Source: Saprospirales bacterium (GTDB taxonomy: Bacteria; Bacteroidota; Bacteroidia; Chitinophagales; Saprospiraceae). Taken from it: 64,000 nt of DNA. The notes beneath the pieces are model-generated. The model saw nothing but the letters and a program-made list of their open reading frames with translations, was not told the DNA's origin and ran no database searches. Positions 1 through 9,957 of this stretch are shown here, piece after piece. The stretch spans positions 18,077-82,076 of the forward strand of contig PAAY01000013.1 of assembly GCA_002698985.1 (NCBI GenBank). Reading direction: 5' to 3'. Both the position numbers and the translations under genes were made by a program. Each line of letters opens with the position of its first letter. Position 1 is the stretch's first letter.

Positions 1-1484
1 TATGTGCCAGGTGCAAGGCCGGAGATCGAGGCGGTGGTGCCACCGTTGCTCCAGGTGTATGAATAGGGGCTTGTACCATTGCTGGGAGCGGCAGTTGCAG
101 AACCATTGTTGCCATTGGTAGCGGGTGTGCCCGTTACCGAAACAGTCATGTTGCAGCCGGGTACGCAGGTGCTCAGGCAAGGTGCGTTGGTAATCTTGTT
201 GCGGATGAGATCACCGGGCTGTGTGCCAAAACCGAGGTTGAAGTCGATGCCGACACCGCTTACCAGGTGGCAGTAGCTCATGATGGTTCCTTTGGCTGGT
301 ACGGTGGCGTTGCAACCTTCGCTGTAGCCGGCTGCCGGGCCGCAGCCATCGATGGCGGTGTTGTTGCCGTTCCAGGCGCAGGCGTGGGTGTGTGGTGAGC
401 CGAGGTTGTGGCCCATCTCATGGGTGATCACTTCCACTGACCAGGAATATACCGGCACCTGCTGGTAGGTGCTGAAGATGTAGCTGTAACCGTAGGCATA
501 AGTTGAACACAGCGCATCCAGCCAGGCCACACCGCCGTTGGCAGGAGCACCCCGGGAAACGAGGTGGGCAATGTCGCCATTGAAAGTAGGCCGTGCAGTG
601 CGGAAAGCATTCAGTGCATCGATGGTGCTGGTGGTGGGATAGGAATCGGCCGTGTCCCAAACAAAGATTTCAGAGGCCTGCATGGTGATGGTCTCATTGG
701 CATACAGGGCTGATACCATGTTGAACAGGCCCGTCATGTAATTGACCGTGGCGGCCACAGAGCCGTTTTCGAGGAACATGTCGTAGTCGCATTCCAGGTA
801 GGCAAACACGCAGTTTGCGACGCTTTTGTTGTTGCCACTGGTCTGGGGCTTGTACTTCTTCAAGTCCACCTTTTTCATGGCCGGGTGGTCGGTGTAGCAC
901 TCGAATTCGTTGATGGCCAGCATGTCTTTTTCACGGTAATAAACATAGACATCCTTTTTGCCTTCGAGCTTTCCGATGACCGATGGGCCGTCTTCTTCTG
1001 TACTCAGCATGCCCATGAGTTCATCTTCGAAAAGGCTGATGGCAGCCAGTGAGTTGCTTTTCCCCCTGACGATGCCCCGGTAGTGGAGGCCGGGCTGGTA
1101 GGCTACGACATTGCCGTTTGCACCGGAGGTGCGAACGACGAAATCATCGGCGAGGGGTTCGGCCCGCACCAGGTCGATGAGGACCGGTGAACCGTTTGCC
1201 GAAGGAAGCTCCAGTGTGATGGCTTCGGGTTGGGCTTTGAAAGCGTTTTGCAATGTGGAAATTTTGAGATTGAGCAGGGTGGCTTCTGCCAGCTCACTTT
1301 TGACAGCCGGAAATTCGCTGACATCACTTCGGTATTCAAATGGGCTGAATTGACTAAAGGAAAGTTCCTGTTGTGCTTGCTTCACTTTTAGCTCCAGCGG
1401 ATTGAGCTGGTTTTGCGAAGCGAGTGGAAATGCAGTAATGAGAAGGCAGAGAAAGGCCAGAAGGCGCGAGTGGATGTTTGTCAT
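1..1484 (-). CDS. Secreted zinc metalloprotease of the metzincin type with SprB-like repeat (3' end outside window)
   Basis: The reading frame is open from an ATG at 1484 to the window edge, giving 494 visible residues, so the C-terminus is missing. Residues 1-23 form a signal peptide. The zinc site HEMGHNLGSPH has ligands H355, H359 and H365 and catalytic E356. A downstream Met-turn (IMSYC) and several paired Cys place it among reprolysin-like metzincins. After the catalytic domain a Gly/Ser/Thr-rich segment (start VSVTGTPATNGNNGSATA) resembles the SprB repeat found in Bacteroidota surface proteins. Such proteases are usually exported by T9SS; the sorting domain would lie outside the window. 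Family assignment is firm. The substrate cannot be read from sequence. Confidence 0.88.
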   Translation of the reverse strand, partial: MTNIHSRLLAFLCLLITAFPLASQNQLNPLELKVKQAQQELSFSQFSPFEYRSDVSEFPAVKSELAEATLLNLKISTLQNAFKAQPEAITLELPSANGSPVLIDLVRAEPLADDFVVRTSGANGNVVAYQPGLHYRGIVRGKSNSLAAISLFEDELMGMLSTEEDGPSVIGKLEGKKDVYVYYREKDMLAINEFECYTDHPAMKKVDLKKYKPQTSGNNKSVANCVFAYLECDYDMFLENGSVAATVNYMTGLFNMVSALYANETITMQASEIFVWDTADSYPTTSTIDALNAFRTARPTFNGDIAHLVSRGAPANGGVAWLDALCSTYAYGYSYIFSTYQQVPVYSWSVEVITHEMGHNLGSPHTHACAWNGNNTAIDGCGPAAGYSEGCNATVPAKGTIMSYCHLVSGVGIDFNLGFGTQPGDLIRNKITNAPCLSTCVPGCNMTVSVTGTPATNGNNGSATAAPSNGTSPYSYTWSNGGTTASISGLAPGT

Positions 1485-1774
1485 TAGTTTTTGTTTTTGT
1501 GTTTAAAAAAAGCCTGTGGTTGCTTGCAACCTTGTTCGTTCAATTCATAGGATTAGCTGAAGCTCGTGTGGAGTGTTGTGGATGAGAAGGGAGGGCGGTG
1601 CAATTGGAATGCATCTAACAGACACAAAGAAAGATGCCAAAGACGGCCGTTTTCTGGTGGTCATTCATCAAATTGTGACAGGGAAAGCGGCGGCGTGATC
1701 CAAATGACGGGTCATCCCATACGCTTTTGACCAGAAGAACTGACATTCGTGGCTGTTGAATTTACCCGACTGCC

Positions 1775-3013
1775 ATGATTGCCCGCACCATTTCCTTGTA
1801 CAAAAAGTCCTTTGCCGGTTTGTCAAGACCGGTCTGGCTCTTGTCGCTGGTGATGTTCATCAACCGGAGCGGCACCATGGTGCTTCCATTTCTGACCATT
1901 TACCTCACCACCAAACTGGGCTTTTCGCTGGAGCAGGCCGGCTGGGCCATGACCGCCTTCGGGGTGGGATCGGTGGCGGGGTCTTTCCTCGGTGGGAAGC
2001 TGACCGACCGCTTTGGTTTTTACGAGGTGCAGTTCTGGACGCTGTTTTTGGGTGGCATCCTGTTCACCCTATTGCAGTTCATGAAAACCCCCATGGAGGT
2101 TTACCTGATGGTGCTTCTCATGAGCACGGTGGCGGAGGCCTTCCGCCCGGCAAGCATGACCTCGGTGGCAGCTTATTCCAAAGCCGAAAACCGGACCCGC
2201 TCCTTTTCGCTGTTGCGCCTGGCCATCAACCTGGGCTGGTCGGCTGGGCCGGCGTTGGGGGGCTGGCTGGCCATGAAGTACGGCTACTTTACACTGTTTT
2301 ATGTAGATGGGTTCACCTGCATTGCAGCGGCCCTGGTGTTCCGTGCGGTGCTGGCTCCAAAAAAGGTGGAGAAGATGGAAGCCGTGGAGGAGGAAGTTTC
2401 CGACGATGAAGGATTCGGCTCTCCCTGTAAAGACCGGCGCTACCTTTTCTTCCTGCTAATTACCTTGCTGGGGGCTGTGGCATTCATGCAGTTTTTATCC
2501 ACACTGCCGGTGTTTTACAAACAGGAAATGTCATTGACCGAAGGGCAGATAGGACTGCTGATGGCCTACAACGGCCTTTTGATATTCATTCTGGAAATGC
2601 CCATCGTTTACCTGGCTGAGCGGCGCTTCAACCAGTTGGACACCATCATTTGGGGCACCATTCTTTACGCTGTTTCATACCTCGTTCTGGATTTGGGAGG
2701 GCTAATCCCCATCGTCATAGCCTTGATCTCGATGACGGCCATCACCTTCGGTGAAATTCTGAACATGCCATTTTCAAATTCTTATGCCCTCAACATGGCT
2801 CCGCCAAAGCAGCGGGGGCAATACATGGGCTTGTTCACCATGACATTTTCCCTGGGGCACATCCTGGCGCCGGCCATAGGCATGCAGGTAGCTGCACACT
2901 GGGGCTTCAGCACGCTGTGGTGGTTCCTCAGCGGTTTGTGTGTGCTTGCGGTACTTGGTTTGTGGTTTCTGAAAAAGTCGGAGCCTGCTACTCCTTCATC
3001 TTCAGCAGGTTGA
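1775..3013 (+). CDS. MFS transporter
   Basis: A 412-residue, very hydrophobic protein with about 12 predicted membrane spans, the normal size for the major facilitator superfamily. The loop between helices 2 and 3 has the MFS signature in the form [10 protein letters not shown] (about residues 70-80). The N- and C-terminal halves are joined by an acidic cytoplasmic linker ([18 protein letters not shown]) near residue 200. It is probably a proton-driven exporter or drug/metabolite transporter of the inner membrane, but the substrate is unknown. Its 3' end overlaps the convergent rfbA gene by 26 bp. The ATG at 1775 is chosen because the membrane-protein frame starts there; a competing upstream start is in another frame. 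Confidence 0.85.
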   Translation: MIARTISLYKKSFAGLSRPVWLLSLVMFINRSGTMVLPFLTIYLTTKLGFSLEQAGWAMTAFGVGSVAGSFLGGKLTDRFGFYEVQFWTLFLGGILFTLLQFMKTPMEVYLMVLLMSTVAEAFRPASMTSVAAYSKAENRTRSFSLLRLAINLGWSAGPALGGWLAMKYGYFTLFYVDGFTCIAAALVFRAVLAPKKVEKMEAVEEEVSDDEGFGSPCKDRRYLFFLLITLLGAVAFMQFLSTLPVFYKQEMSLTEGQIGLLMAYNGLLIFILEMPIVYLAERRFNQLDTIIWGTILYAVSYLVLDLGGLIPIVIALISMTAITFGEILNMPFSNSYALNMAPPKQRGQYMGLFTMTFSLGHILAPAIGMQVAAHWGFSTLWWFLSGLCVLAVLGLWFLKKSEPATPSSSAG

Positions 3014-3857
3014 GGAGGTATTCTCCGTAACCGCTTTTGATGAACTTATGGCCGAGGCGCTCGAGCTGCTCGTCGTCGATGAAGCCCATTTCCCAGGCCA
3101 CTTCCTCGATACAGCCGATCTTCAAGCCCTGCCTTTCTTCGATAACCTGGATGAACTGCCCCGCCTGCAACAATGAGGTGTGGGTTCCGGTATCCAGCCA
3201 GGCTACGCCCCGCCCGAGCACACCCACGTTGAGCCGGCCCATTTCGAGGTAGGTCTTGTTCACATCGGTAATCTCGTACTCACCGCGGGGGCTGGGTTTC
3301 AGGTTTTTGGCAATGTCCACCACCTGGTTGTCATAAAAGTAAAGCCCCGGCACCGCGTAGTTGGATTTGGGTTTGGCGGGTTTTTCCTCGATGGATATGG
3401 CCCTGAGGTCTTTGTCGAACTCCACCACGCCGTAGCGTTCCGGATCGGCCACCTGGTAGGCGAAGATGACCCCGCCTTCCGGGTCGGCACTTTGCTGGAG
3501 CAGTTCCGGCAAGCCGGCCCCGTAGAAGATGTTGTCGCCGAGGATGAGCGCTGCAGCGTCGTTGCCGATGAAAGATTCGCCCAGCACAAAGGCTTGCGCC
3601 AGGCCATTGGGATCCGGTTGCGGAACGTAAGAGAATGAGCAACCGATCTCGCTGCCGTCTTTCAACAGTTTTTCAAAATTGGGCAGGTCGTAAGGGGTGG
3701 AAATGATGAGTATTTCCCGGATGCCCGCCTGCATGAGGGTGGACAGGGGGTAATAGATCATCGGTTTGTCGTAAACGGGCATCAGCTGTTTGCTGACAGC
3801 CAGCGTCAAAGGGTAGAGGCGGGTGCCGAGCCCGCCCGCCAGAATGATTCCTTTCAT
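2988..3857 (-). CDS. rfbA: Glucose-1-phosphate thymidylyltransferase
   Basis: The 289-residue length is standard for RfbA/RmlA. The N-terminal nucleotide-binding signature [11 protein letters not shown] is followed by [17 protein letters not shown], then [19 protein letters not shown] and [13 protein letters not shown], all diagnostic for the family. The enzyme joins dTTP and glucose-1-phosphate to dTDP-glucose, the first step towards dTDP-rhamnose and related sugars for surface polysaccharide. The other rml genes are not beside it, so it is a stand-alone copy here. A near-consensus -7 box (TATTTTCG) lies at 3898-3905 upstream. The last codons overlap the convergent MFS gene. Confidence 0.95.
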   Translation of the reverse strand: MKGIILAGGLGTRLYPLTLAVSKQLMPVYDKPMIYYPLSTLMQAGIREILIISTPYDLPNFEKLLKDGSEIGCSFSYVPQPDPNGLAQAFVLGESFIGNDAAALILGDNIFYGAGLPELLQQSADPEGGVIFAYQVADPERYGVVEFDKDLRAISIEEKPAKPKSNYAVPGLYFYDNQVVDIAKNLKPSPRGEYEITDVNKTYLEMGRLNVGVLGRGVAWLDTGTHTSLLQAGQFIQVIEERQGLKIGCIEEVAWEMGFIDDEQLERLGHKFIKSGYGEYLLNLLKMKE

Positions 3858-3993
3858 GAACGGAGTGTTGATGTTGATTCCCGGATTTTGCCGAAGGCGA
3901 AAATACAGGCCTGAAAGATAGCCACTATATGGCGGTTTTTCACGTCACCCCGGCTCATGCAAAAGTCGTTCCCCAGCCGAATGCCACCGGCTG

Positions 3994-4380
3994 TTATTCC
4001 AGAACCGGGGCGGAGATGGATTTTGTCAGCTTCTGGATGCGAATGATCAGCTCATCCGGACGGTAGGGTTTGCCGATGAAATCACTGGCACCCAGCCGCA
4101 GGGCCTCGCGGATGAGGGCAACTTCGTCGAGCTGACTGCCGGCAATGATGGGGAATTCCGCACCTGCCTCGCGCCGGAGCATCTGGATGATGTCGAGTCC
4201 GGCGTAATCAGGCATGTGGAGGTCAACGATGGCCAGGTCGGGATAGCTGTGATTGAGCGCTTTTTTGGCGGCGGCTTCATCAGAGACGGACTTGAGAACC
4301 CATCCCACTTTTCTGAAGCGGAAGCTGAGGGTAGTCTGGAGCAGCGTTTCTTTCGTACACAACAAGATGGTCATAGGCAT
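3994..4380 (-). CDS. Single-domain response regulator with degenerate acidic site
   Basis: A 128-residue receiver domain with no output domain. The phospho-acceptor is D53 in LAIVDLHMPDYAGL and the conserved lysine is K104 in FIGKPYRPDEL. The usual acidic pair at the end of strand 1 is replaced (ILLCTKE, residues 5-11), and the Ser/Thr switch region reads IAGSQ. Mg2+-dependent phosphorylation may therefore be weak or absent. The gene lies 87 bp downstream of the E1 dehydrogenase gene on the same strand and may be co-transcribed. A CheY-like or pseudo-receiver role is inferred; no histidine kinase is nearby. Confidence 0.82.
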   Translation of the reverse strand: MPMTILLCTKETLLQTTLSFRFRKVGWVLKSVSDEAAAKKALNHSYPDLAIVDLHMPDYAGLDIIQMLRREAGAEFPIIAGSQLDEVALIREALRLGASDFIGKPYRPDELIIRIQKLTKSISAPVLE

Positions 4381-4467
4381 TTCATGGTTGTTCCATCGCC
4401 TTGCGGCAATGGTGTTGTTTCGTTTTGGATAATGTTGGTATGACAGAAAAGCCTGTGTACGGAGAAA

Positions 4468-6471
4468 TCAGTAAAAGGTTATCTCTTTTAATTTTCGTCG
4501 GAAACGCTCCACGGGCATGAAGTTCTTTTCGAGGACGGGTGCAAAAGGCACGGGTGTATCCAGTGATGCGGCCCGGGCCACAGGGGCATCCAGGTATTCA
4601 AAGAGGTTTTCGGAAATGTACGCTGCAATCTCAGCACCAAAGCCGCTGGTCAGCGTGGCTTCGTGCAGCACAATGGCTTTGTTGGTTTTTTTAACGGTGT
4701 CTGCAATGGCCTCCCGGTCGTAAGGCAGCAGGGTGCGCAGGTCCAGGATTTCGGCGTCGATGCCTTCTTCTTCGCAAACTTTTAGTGCCCAATGGACGCC
4801 CATGCCGTAAGTGATGACGCTGACATCAGCTCCCTGGCGCACCACCTTTGCTTTGCCGATTTCTTCGGTGTAAAATCCTTCCGGCACTTCGCCGCTGATA
4901 CTGCGGTAAAGGGCCTTGTGCTCAAAAAACATCACGGGGTTGGGGTCTTCAAAACTTGCCAGCAGCAGGCCTTTGGCATCGTGGCTGTTGGAGGGGTACA
5001 CCACCTTGAGGCCCGGCGTATGGGTGAACCAGGCTTCGGTGGTTTGTGAGTGGAAAGGCCCGGCAGCTACGCCACCGCCACAGGGCATCCGCACCACCAC
5101 ATCGGCATTGGCGCCCCAGCGGTAGTGGATCTTTGCCAGGTTGTTCACGATCTGGTTGAAACCCACGCTGACGAAGTCGGCAAACTGCATTTCCACCATG
5201 GCTTTGTAGCCCTTCAGGCTTAGTCCCAGCGCTGCACCGATGATGGCGCTTTCGCAAAGCGGGGTGTTGCGCACCCGCTCCCTGCCAAATTTATTGACAA
5301 AGCCCTCGGTAATTTTGAAAACGCCGCCGTATTCGGCAATGTCCTGGCCCATGAGCACCAGCTTGTCGTGGCGCTGCATGGCTGTGCGCAGGCCGTCGGA
5401 AATGGCATCCACGAAACGCAGCTCTTTTTTACCCGCTCCGGAGGCCGGGGCAACTGCCTTGTTTTCCGAAGGTGCATACACGTCTGCCAGTTCCGCAGCT
5501 TCATCGGGCTGGGGCTCAGGCTGTGCTTCCGTTTCTTTCCAGGCAGCATTGATGCGGTCTTTGAGTTCTTTCCGGATGGCCTCTGACTTTTCCTTCGTCA
5601 AAATTCCTTCGGACAGCAGGAAGTTCTCGTAGTTCACCACCGGGTCTTTCTGAGCCCAGGTCTCCAGCAGCTCTTTCGGAACGTACTTCACACCGCTGGC
5701 CTCCTCGTGGCCCCGCATCCGGAAGGTTTTGCACTCCACCAGTACCGGCTCCGGCTTTTCTCTCAGTTCTTCGGCAAGCTGGCTGATGGCCTGATAAACT
5801 TCGAGAATGTTGTTGCCATCCAGGATGACCGAGCGCATTCCGTAACCCTTTGCCCGGTCTGCAATGTGCTCACAACGAAACTGCTCCGACACCGGAGTGG
5901 ACAATCCGTAACCGTTGTTTTCGACGATGAAAATGACAGGCAGTTCCCGGACGGCGGCCACGTTCAGCGCTTCGTGGAAATCGCCTTCGCTGGTGCCGCC
6001 CTCGCCGGTGAAGGCCACGCTTACCTTTTTTTCTTCGGAAAGTTTGTGGGCCAGGGCCACACCGTCGGCCAGTGCAAGTTGCGGACCCAGGTGGCTGATC
6101 ATTCCCACGATGTGGTAATCCAGCGCACCGAAGTGAAAGGAGCGGTCCCGGCCTTTGGTGAAGCCGGTCAGCTTGCCCTGCCATTGGCTGAACAGCCGAA
6201 CCAGGGGCATCTCACGGGTGGTGAACACCCCCAAATTGCGGTGCATGGGAAAGATGATCTCGTCCGGCTCCAGGGCGCTGGTCACCCCCACTGCGATGGC
6301 CTCCTGCCCGATGCCGGAAAACCATTTTGAGATCTTGCCCTGCCGAAGCAGGATGAGCATTTTTTCCTCGATCAGGCGGGGCAGCAGAATGCGCTCGTAA
6401 AGCGACATTAGCTGGTCATTGCTGAGTTTGCCTATTTTGAATTCCATCGGCTGAGCAGGTGTGGTAAGCAT
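4468..6471 (-). CDS. 2-oxoacid dehydrogenase E1 component, alpha and beta subunits fused
   Basis: A 667-residue protein. Residues 1 to about 320 are an E1 alpha (thiamine diphosphate) domain with the TPP motif starting GEGGTSEGD (G156-D164) and ending VENN (N185, N186). Residues from about 350 are a complete E1 beta domain (ELRFVDAISDGLRTAM, GGVFKITEGF, CESAIIGAALGLSLKGY, VILHEATLTSGFGAEIAAYI). The fusion is joined by an Ala/Glu/Pro-rich linker. The enzyme decarboxylates pyruvate or a branched-chain 2-oxoacid and passes the acyl group to E2 lipoate. E2 and E3 are not in the window, so the substrate is uncertain. Such fused forms are known in Bacteroidota. A -7 box (TACTTTTG) lies 29 nt upstream. 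Confidence 0.92.
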   Translation of the reverse strand: MLTTPAQPMEFKIGKLSNDQLMSLYERILLPRLIEEKMLILLRQGKISKWFSGIGQEAIAVGVTSALEPDEIIFPMHRNLGVFTTREMPLVRLFSQWQGKLTGFTKGRDRSFHFGALDYHIVGMISHLGPQLALADGVALAHKLSEEKKVSVAFTGEGGTSEGDFHEALNVAAVRELPVIFIVENNGYGLSTPVSEQFRCEHIADRAKGYGMRSVILDGNNILEVYQAISQLAEELREKPEPVLVECKTFRMRGHEEASGVKYVPKELLETWAQKDPVVNYENFLLSEGILTKEKSEAIRKELKDRINAAWKETEAQPEPQPDEAAELADVYAPSENKAVAPASGAGKKELRFVDAISDGLRTAMQRHDKLVLMGQDIAEYGGVFKITEGFVNKFGRERVRNTPLCESAIIGAALGLSLKGYKAMVEMQFADFVSVGFNQIVNNLAKIHYRWGANADVVVRMPCGGGVAAGPFHSQTTEAWFTHTPGLKVVYPSNSHDAKGLLLASFEDPNPVMFFEHKALYRSISGEVPEGFYTEEIGKAKVVRQGADVSVITYGMGVHWALKVCEEEGIDAEILDLRTLLPYDREAIADTVKKTNKAIVLHEATLTSGFGAEIAAYISENLFEYLDAPVARAASLDTPVPFAPVLEKNFMPVERFRRKLKEITFY

Positions 6472-6499
6472 GGGAGAAATTTGGTTTTATTCTGACCGG

Positions 6500-6507
6500 C
6501 AAAAGTA
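6500..6507 (-). promoter_or_regulatory. Bacteroidota -7 box (TACTTTTG) for the E1 gene
   Basis: Exact match to TANNTTTG on the minus strand, 29 nt before the E1 start codon. No convincing -33 TTG is seen at the usual spacing. Confidence 0.5.
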
Positions 6508-6550
6508 GTCCTTCGCCTTTCAATAACCACTTTTTTGAAGACTGACAATC

Positions 6551-6678
6551 TATACCCAAGTCGAAGTAGTTTGGGAAAGCCCCAGCCTTAAACTTCAGTA
6601 GGGGTTGGGAGTTAGGTCCCGATCCCGAAGGATTTCGGGATTCGGGATCGCCGCCCTAACCACTTCGTTTTGAGTATA
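6551..6678. repeat. Imperfect inverted-repeat element, copy 1
   Basis: A 128-bp element with ~25-bp terminal arms that are reverse complements at about 20 of 25 positions (TATACCCAAGTCGAAGT at the left, ACTTCGTTTTGAGTATA at the right). The middle has a core (CCCAGCCTTAAACTTCAG, then AGGGGTTGGGAGTT) and a CCCGAAGGATTTCGGG palindrome. A related element in the opposite orientation is at 14100-14201. It could be a small non-autonomous mobile element or a REP-like structure. No coding capacity. Confidence 0.7.
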
Positions 6679-6683
6679 CAAAC

Positions 6684-6716
6684 ACGAACGCCGGCAGTTG
6701 GGCTGCCGGCGTTCGT
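6684..6716 (-). terminator. Terminator hairpin after the porW/sprE gene
   Basis: A perfect 14-bp stem (ACGAACGCCGGCAG with CTGCCGGCGTTCGT) and a 5-nt loop, starting 20 bp past the stop of the minus-strand gene. On that strand it is followed by a short T-rich tract (TGTTTGTATAC). Confidence 0.7.
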
Positions 6717-6735
6717 TCACCTGTTGGAGAATCCT

Positions 6736-9705
6736 TTACTGAAGGTAGTGCAATTGGAAGAAAGTTTTGTATTCCTCCACTTGTTTGGTCTTCAGCAATT
6801 CCCGGTAATTGTCCTGACAGATGGGCAGGAGGTCGTAGCTGTATTTTCCTTCATCCAGAAAGTCCGCTTTGTTTTTCAATACCGTGTCGTAATAAGTCAT
6901 GGCATCGTCCCGGTTTTTAAAGCGGCGGATGGCGACGATCGGCAATTTGCTTTCCCCGTTGTCGAGGTAGATGTTGTTCATGCGCAGCTTCTGCAGCTTG
7001 AAGAACTTGCTATTGAAATCCGAGATTGCAATTTTGGCATCGTTGAGTGACACATCGTGGTTGAAGACGACGACCACGTAGTGCTGCTGCGTGTCATTGG
7101 GCTTGTAATTGCCAATTTGGCCTTCCTCGGCCGGCAGGTTTCGCTCCTGGCCGGGGCCGCTGGCCACCTTCTCGCCCAAGAGGCGGAGTATCTCCCGGGC
7201 CCTGGCGGCTTCTGGTTCTTCCGGATATTTGGCCAGGATTTCCTTCAATGCTTCCACATAGGCATCCCTTCCCTGGAGGTTGCCGAGGCACATGGCACCG
7301 ATCAGGGCAAAACGGGGTTGCAAGCTGTTGGTAGCGCCAAACTGTTCGCCCACTTTCTTGACCCGCTCATAAGCCTCACTGTATTGGCGGGCAACGAATT
7401 TTGCATAGGTCTCGTCGTAATAGCGGGTCAGCTTGTTGGCCTCTTCATTCACCTGGTTGGCAAAGTTGGGGTCCTTCAGCAGCTTCGCATAACGGGTTTC
7501 CGGATAGCCATTCACGATCTTGTCGTAATACAGTTGCGCATTCTGTTCGTCACCCAGGTCTTTGTAGCACAGGTGCATGTAGTACATGGCATCCAGGATG
7601 TACTGCGTTTGCGGATATCGATTCAGCAGCGTCTGGAAGGTCTCGATGGCTTTCTCGTAATTCTGCAGTTTATCGCGGTAGAGTGTTCCAAGTTTGAACA
7701 AGGCCGACTCGATCTGGCGGTGAGCCGCTGCCAGTTCCTTATCGTTTTTCGGAACATCTTTGAAAATCTCATCGACCTCTTCCTGTGTCAGCGCTGCGGG
7801 TTGGATGGCTGCCCCTCCGATGCTTTCTTCAAGCTCAGCGAAGGATTGGCGGTTGGAGCGTCGCCAGTCGTCTTCCAGCACCCGGTTGCCCCATTTGCGT
7901 TGGAATTCACGTTTGCCGTTTTTCACTTGCCGGTCGTCGTAGGCCCAGAAATTTGATTTGGAGCCGGGCTGGAAGGCAGGGCCGGTGGGGCCTTGTGTGT
8001 TTTTCTTGGCCTGTTGATTGGCTTTGGCTTTCAGTTCCGCCAGTCGCTTTTCTTCCCGTTCTTTTTTGATCCGGGCGGCCAGATCTCTTTTCTCCTCGTC
8101 GGAAAGACGGCTGAGGCTTATGAGGCTATCCTGCAGGGCAATGGTTTGAATGCTTTCGGCAATGCCTTCCAGGTTGGCAGCGATGTTGTTCACCCTGCCG
8201 TAGCGCTCATCTGTCACCGTCATCACTGTCAGGGTGCTGTCGTAGTACAGCTTGGCCTGAACGAAATCCTGGTCTTCAAAAAACAGATCGGCCATCAGCA
8301 GGTAGGCTTCTGCCTTTTGGGAGCGGTTGCTGGTGCTGTTGTCCAGTGACTTGCGCAAGTACTGGCGTGTGGCCACTTTGTCGCCCTTGTTGAGGGCTAT
8401 CTGAGCCAGAGCAAAATAGATCTGGTCCCTGAACTCTTTGTTCTTTTCTTCTTTGAGCATCCGCTCCAGTTGTTTCACGGACTCCTCTTCGGAATTGACT
8501 CCGGCGGTGGCCAGGTTCAGCCGGGCGCTGAATTCCATTTCGTAATTCGGACGGTATTTCAGCACTTGTTCAAAAGCGGCATAGGCATCGCTGCCCCGGC
8601 CGGCCATCTGATGGATTTGCCCCAGGATGAAGGCCAGGCGGGCTTTGCGCTGGTTGTCTTTCACCTGTGCAATGGCACTCTCCAGGGCCGGCACAGCCTG
8701 GTCGTACTTTTTCTGACGAATGTAAAAATGGGCCTTGGCGACCATCGCCTCAGCACGTACATCAGGATAGGTGGAGCCGCTGCTTTCGAGTTGTTTCAAC
8801 AGGCGTTCGGCCTGGGCGTAATTCTCCCGCTCGATGTAGGTGCGGGCCAGCCACAGCACGGCCTCCTGGTACACCGGCCGGTGTTTGATGATGTACTTTT
8901 CGGGATCGCCTTCGGGAATGATGGGTTTCACATCGCCCAGCCGGATGGAACCCGGTGCAGGGCGGTGCCTGGTGGTGTCGGCAGGTTCTTCGGTTTCACC
9001 GGCATCCACGATGGTGGTTTCTTCTTTCGGTTCTTCTTTGGGTTTTCTGGGTGGAGCCTTGCCACCCTTCTTTCTGGCCTTTTTGATTTCCTTGTTGCGC
9101 TGTTTGCGCTCCTTCTCACGCTCTCTTTGTTTCTGTTTGGCCAGCTTTATTCGCTGTTTCTTGCTCAGTTGTTTGACGGCCTCTTTGTCGGTGTTCTCGC
9201 CTCTCTTGGCGGCCTTTTTCAATCGCTTTCCCGATTTGGTTTTGGCTTCTCTTGCCGCCACCTCGGTCGGGTGGAATTCGGCGGTCATGAATTCAAAAGT
9301 CTCCTCAGCCGATTCGTATTCCTGTTTCAGGAACTGCGCTTTTCCGAAGATGAGGTAGCAGTCGTCGGTCCATTGGCTCACCCGGTGCAGGTTCACCACC
9401 ACGGAGACTTTTTCCATGGCCAGGTCGAGGTCTTCGGCTACGGCTTTGGGGTTGGAGGCTTCCACATAGGGGTAAATGGCCAGCAGTTGGCTGTAGTTGT
9501 CCAGGTGTTGCTGTTCCAGTTGCAGAATGCTTTCCTGAATGAGCAGGTCGGCGTTGTAATAGCCGTTGTAGCGGGCCGTGGTATTGTGGTAAACCTTGCC
9601 CAACTTGCTGACTTCGTCCTTTTTCTTTTGGGTGACGCAGCCGGCAATGACAAGTGAACAAAGGGCAAAACACAGAAGGGTGTTGATATATCTCATGTTG
9701 AACAT
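6736..9705 (-). CDS. porW: T9SS-associated periplasmic TPR lipoprotein PorW/SprE
   Basis: A 989-residue lipoprotein with signal peptide and lipobox ending at C23 (LVIAGC). The N-terminal segment YHNTTARYNGYYNADLLIQE and the following DNYSQLLAIYP are characteristic of the PorW/SprE family. In Porphyromonas and Flavobacterium these are needed for type IX secretion and gliding, linking the PorK/N ring to other components. Several TPR-like helical repeats fill the middle and C-terminal parts. Residues ~165-235 are an extremely basic, low-complexity stretch rich in Lys/Arg/Glu (KQKQREREKERKQRNK), unusual for the family. M1 or M4 could be the start. This protein would serve the secreted cargo genes found elsewhere in the window. 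Confidence 0.88.
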   Translation of the reverse strand: MFNMRYINTLLCFALCSLVIAGCVTQKKKDEVSKLGKVYHNTTARYNGYYNADLLIQESILQLEQQHLDNYSQLLAIYPYVEASNPKAVAEDLDLAMEKVSVVVNLHRVSQWTDDCYLIFGKAQFLKQEYESAEETFEFMTAEFHPTEVAAREAKTKSGKRLKKAAKRGENTDKEAVKQLSKKQRIKLAKQKQREREKERKQRNKEIKKARKKGGKAPPRKPKEEPKEETTIVDAGETEEPADTTRHRPAPGSIRLGDVKPIIPEGDPEKYIIKHRPVYQEAVLWLARTYIERENYAQAERLLKQLESSGSTYPDVRAEAMVAKAHFYIRQKKYDQAVPALESAIAQVKDNQRKARLAFILGQIHQMAGRGSDAYAAFEQVLKYRPNYEMEFSARLNLATAGVNSEEESVKQLERMLKEEKNKEFRDQIYFALAQIALNKGDKVATRQYLRKSLDNSTSNRSQKAEAYLLMADLFFEDQDFVQAKLYYDSTLTVMTVTDERYGRVNNIAANLEGIAESIQTIALQDSLISLSRLSDEEKRDLAARIKKEREEKRLAELKAKANQQAKKNTQGPTGPAFQPGSKSNFWAYDDRQVKNGKREFQRKWGNRVLEDDWRRSNRQSFAELEESIGGAAIQPAALTQEEVDEIFKDVPKNDKELAAAHRQIESALFKLGTLYRDKLQNYEKAIETFQTLLNRYPQTQYILDAMYYMHLCYKDLGDEQNAQLYYDKIVNGYPETRYAKLLKDPNFANQVNEEANKLTRYYDETYAKFVARQYSEAYERVKKVGEQFGATNSLQPRFALIGAMCLGNLQGRDAYVEALKEILAKYPEEPEAARAREILRLLGEKVASGPGQERNLPAEEGQIGNYKPNDTQQHYVVVVFNHDVSLNDAKIAISDFNSKFFKLQKLRMNNIYLDNGESKLPIVAIRRFKNRDDAMTYYDTVLKNKADFLDEGKYSYDLLPICQDNYRELLKTKQVEEYKTFFQLHYLQ

Positions 9706-9811
9706 GTTTCTAATCGCAATTGGAAAAAATGCTTTTCGGGCAAGTGGCGAGCGGGTTATGGTTTTTCAGGTTTCTGCTGGTTAGTTCAGTTCCTCAGTTC
9801 TTCAGTTCCTC

Positions 9812-9829
9812 CCCCGAAAGCTTTCGGGG
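9812..9829. repeat. Perfect 18-bp palindrome CCCCGAAAGCTTTCGGGG
   Basis: One of a family of intergenic palindromes in this window (see also 16935, 29625, and the variants at 6624 and 23392). It sits in a CAGTTCCT-rich stretch between the divergent PorW and M23 genes. Confidence 0.7.
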
Positions 9830-9957
9830 TTCGATTCCTCAGTTTAATTCCGAATTTTACGGGGCGAACCAAAAGGGGTTTCAAAACCTGCTTTTCTTGC
9901 CGCCCACTCAACTAAAAGGGCCGCAAATTTATTTTGTTCGCATCAAACGATAACGAC

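Noticed and set aside
8470..9657. Long plus-strand open frame opposite PorW/SprE
   Set aside because: GC-rich codon bias of the real minus-strand gene leaves the opposite frame open. Hydrophobic, Phe/Gly-rich translation with no domain.
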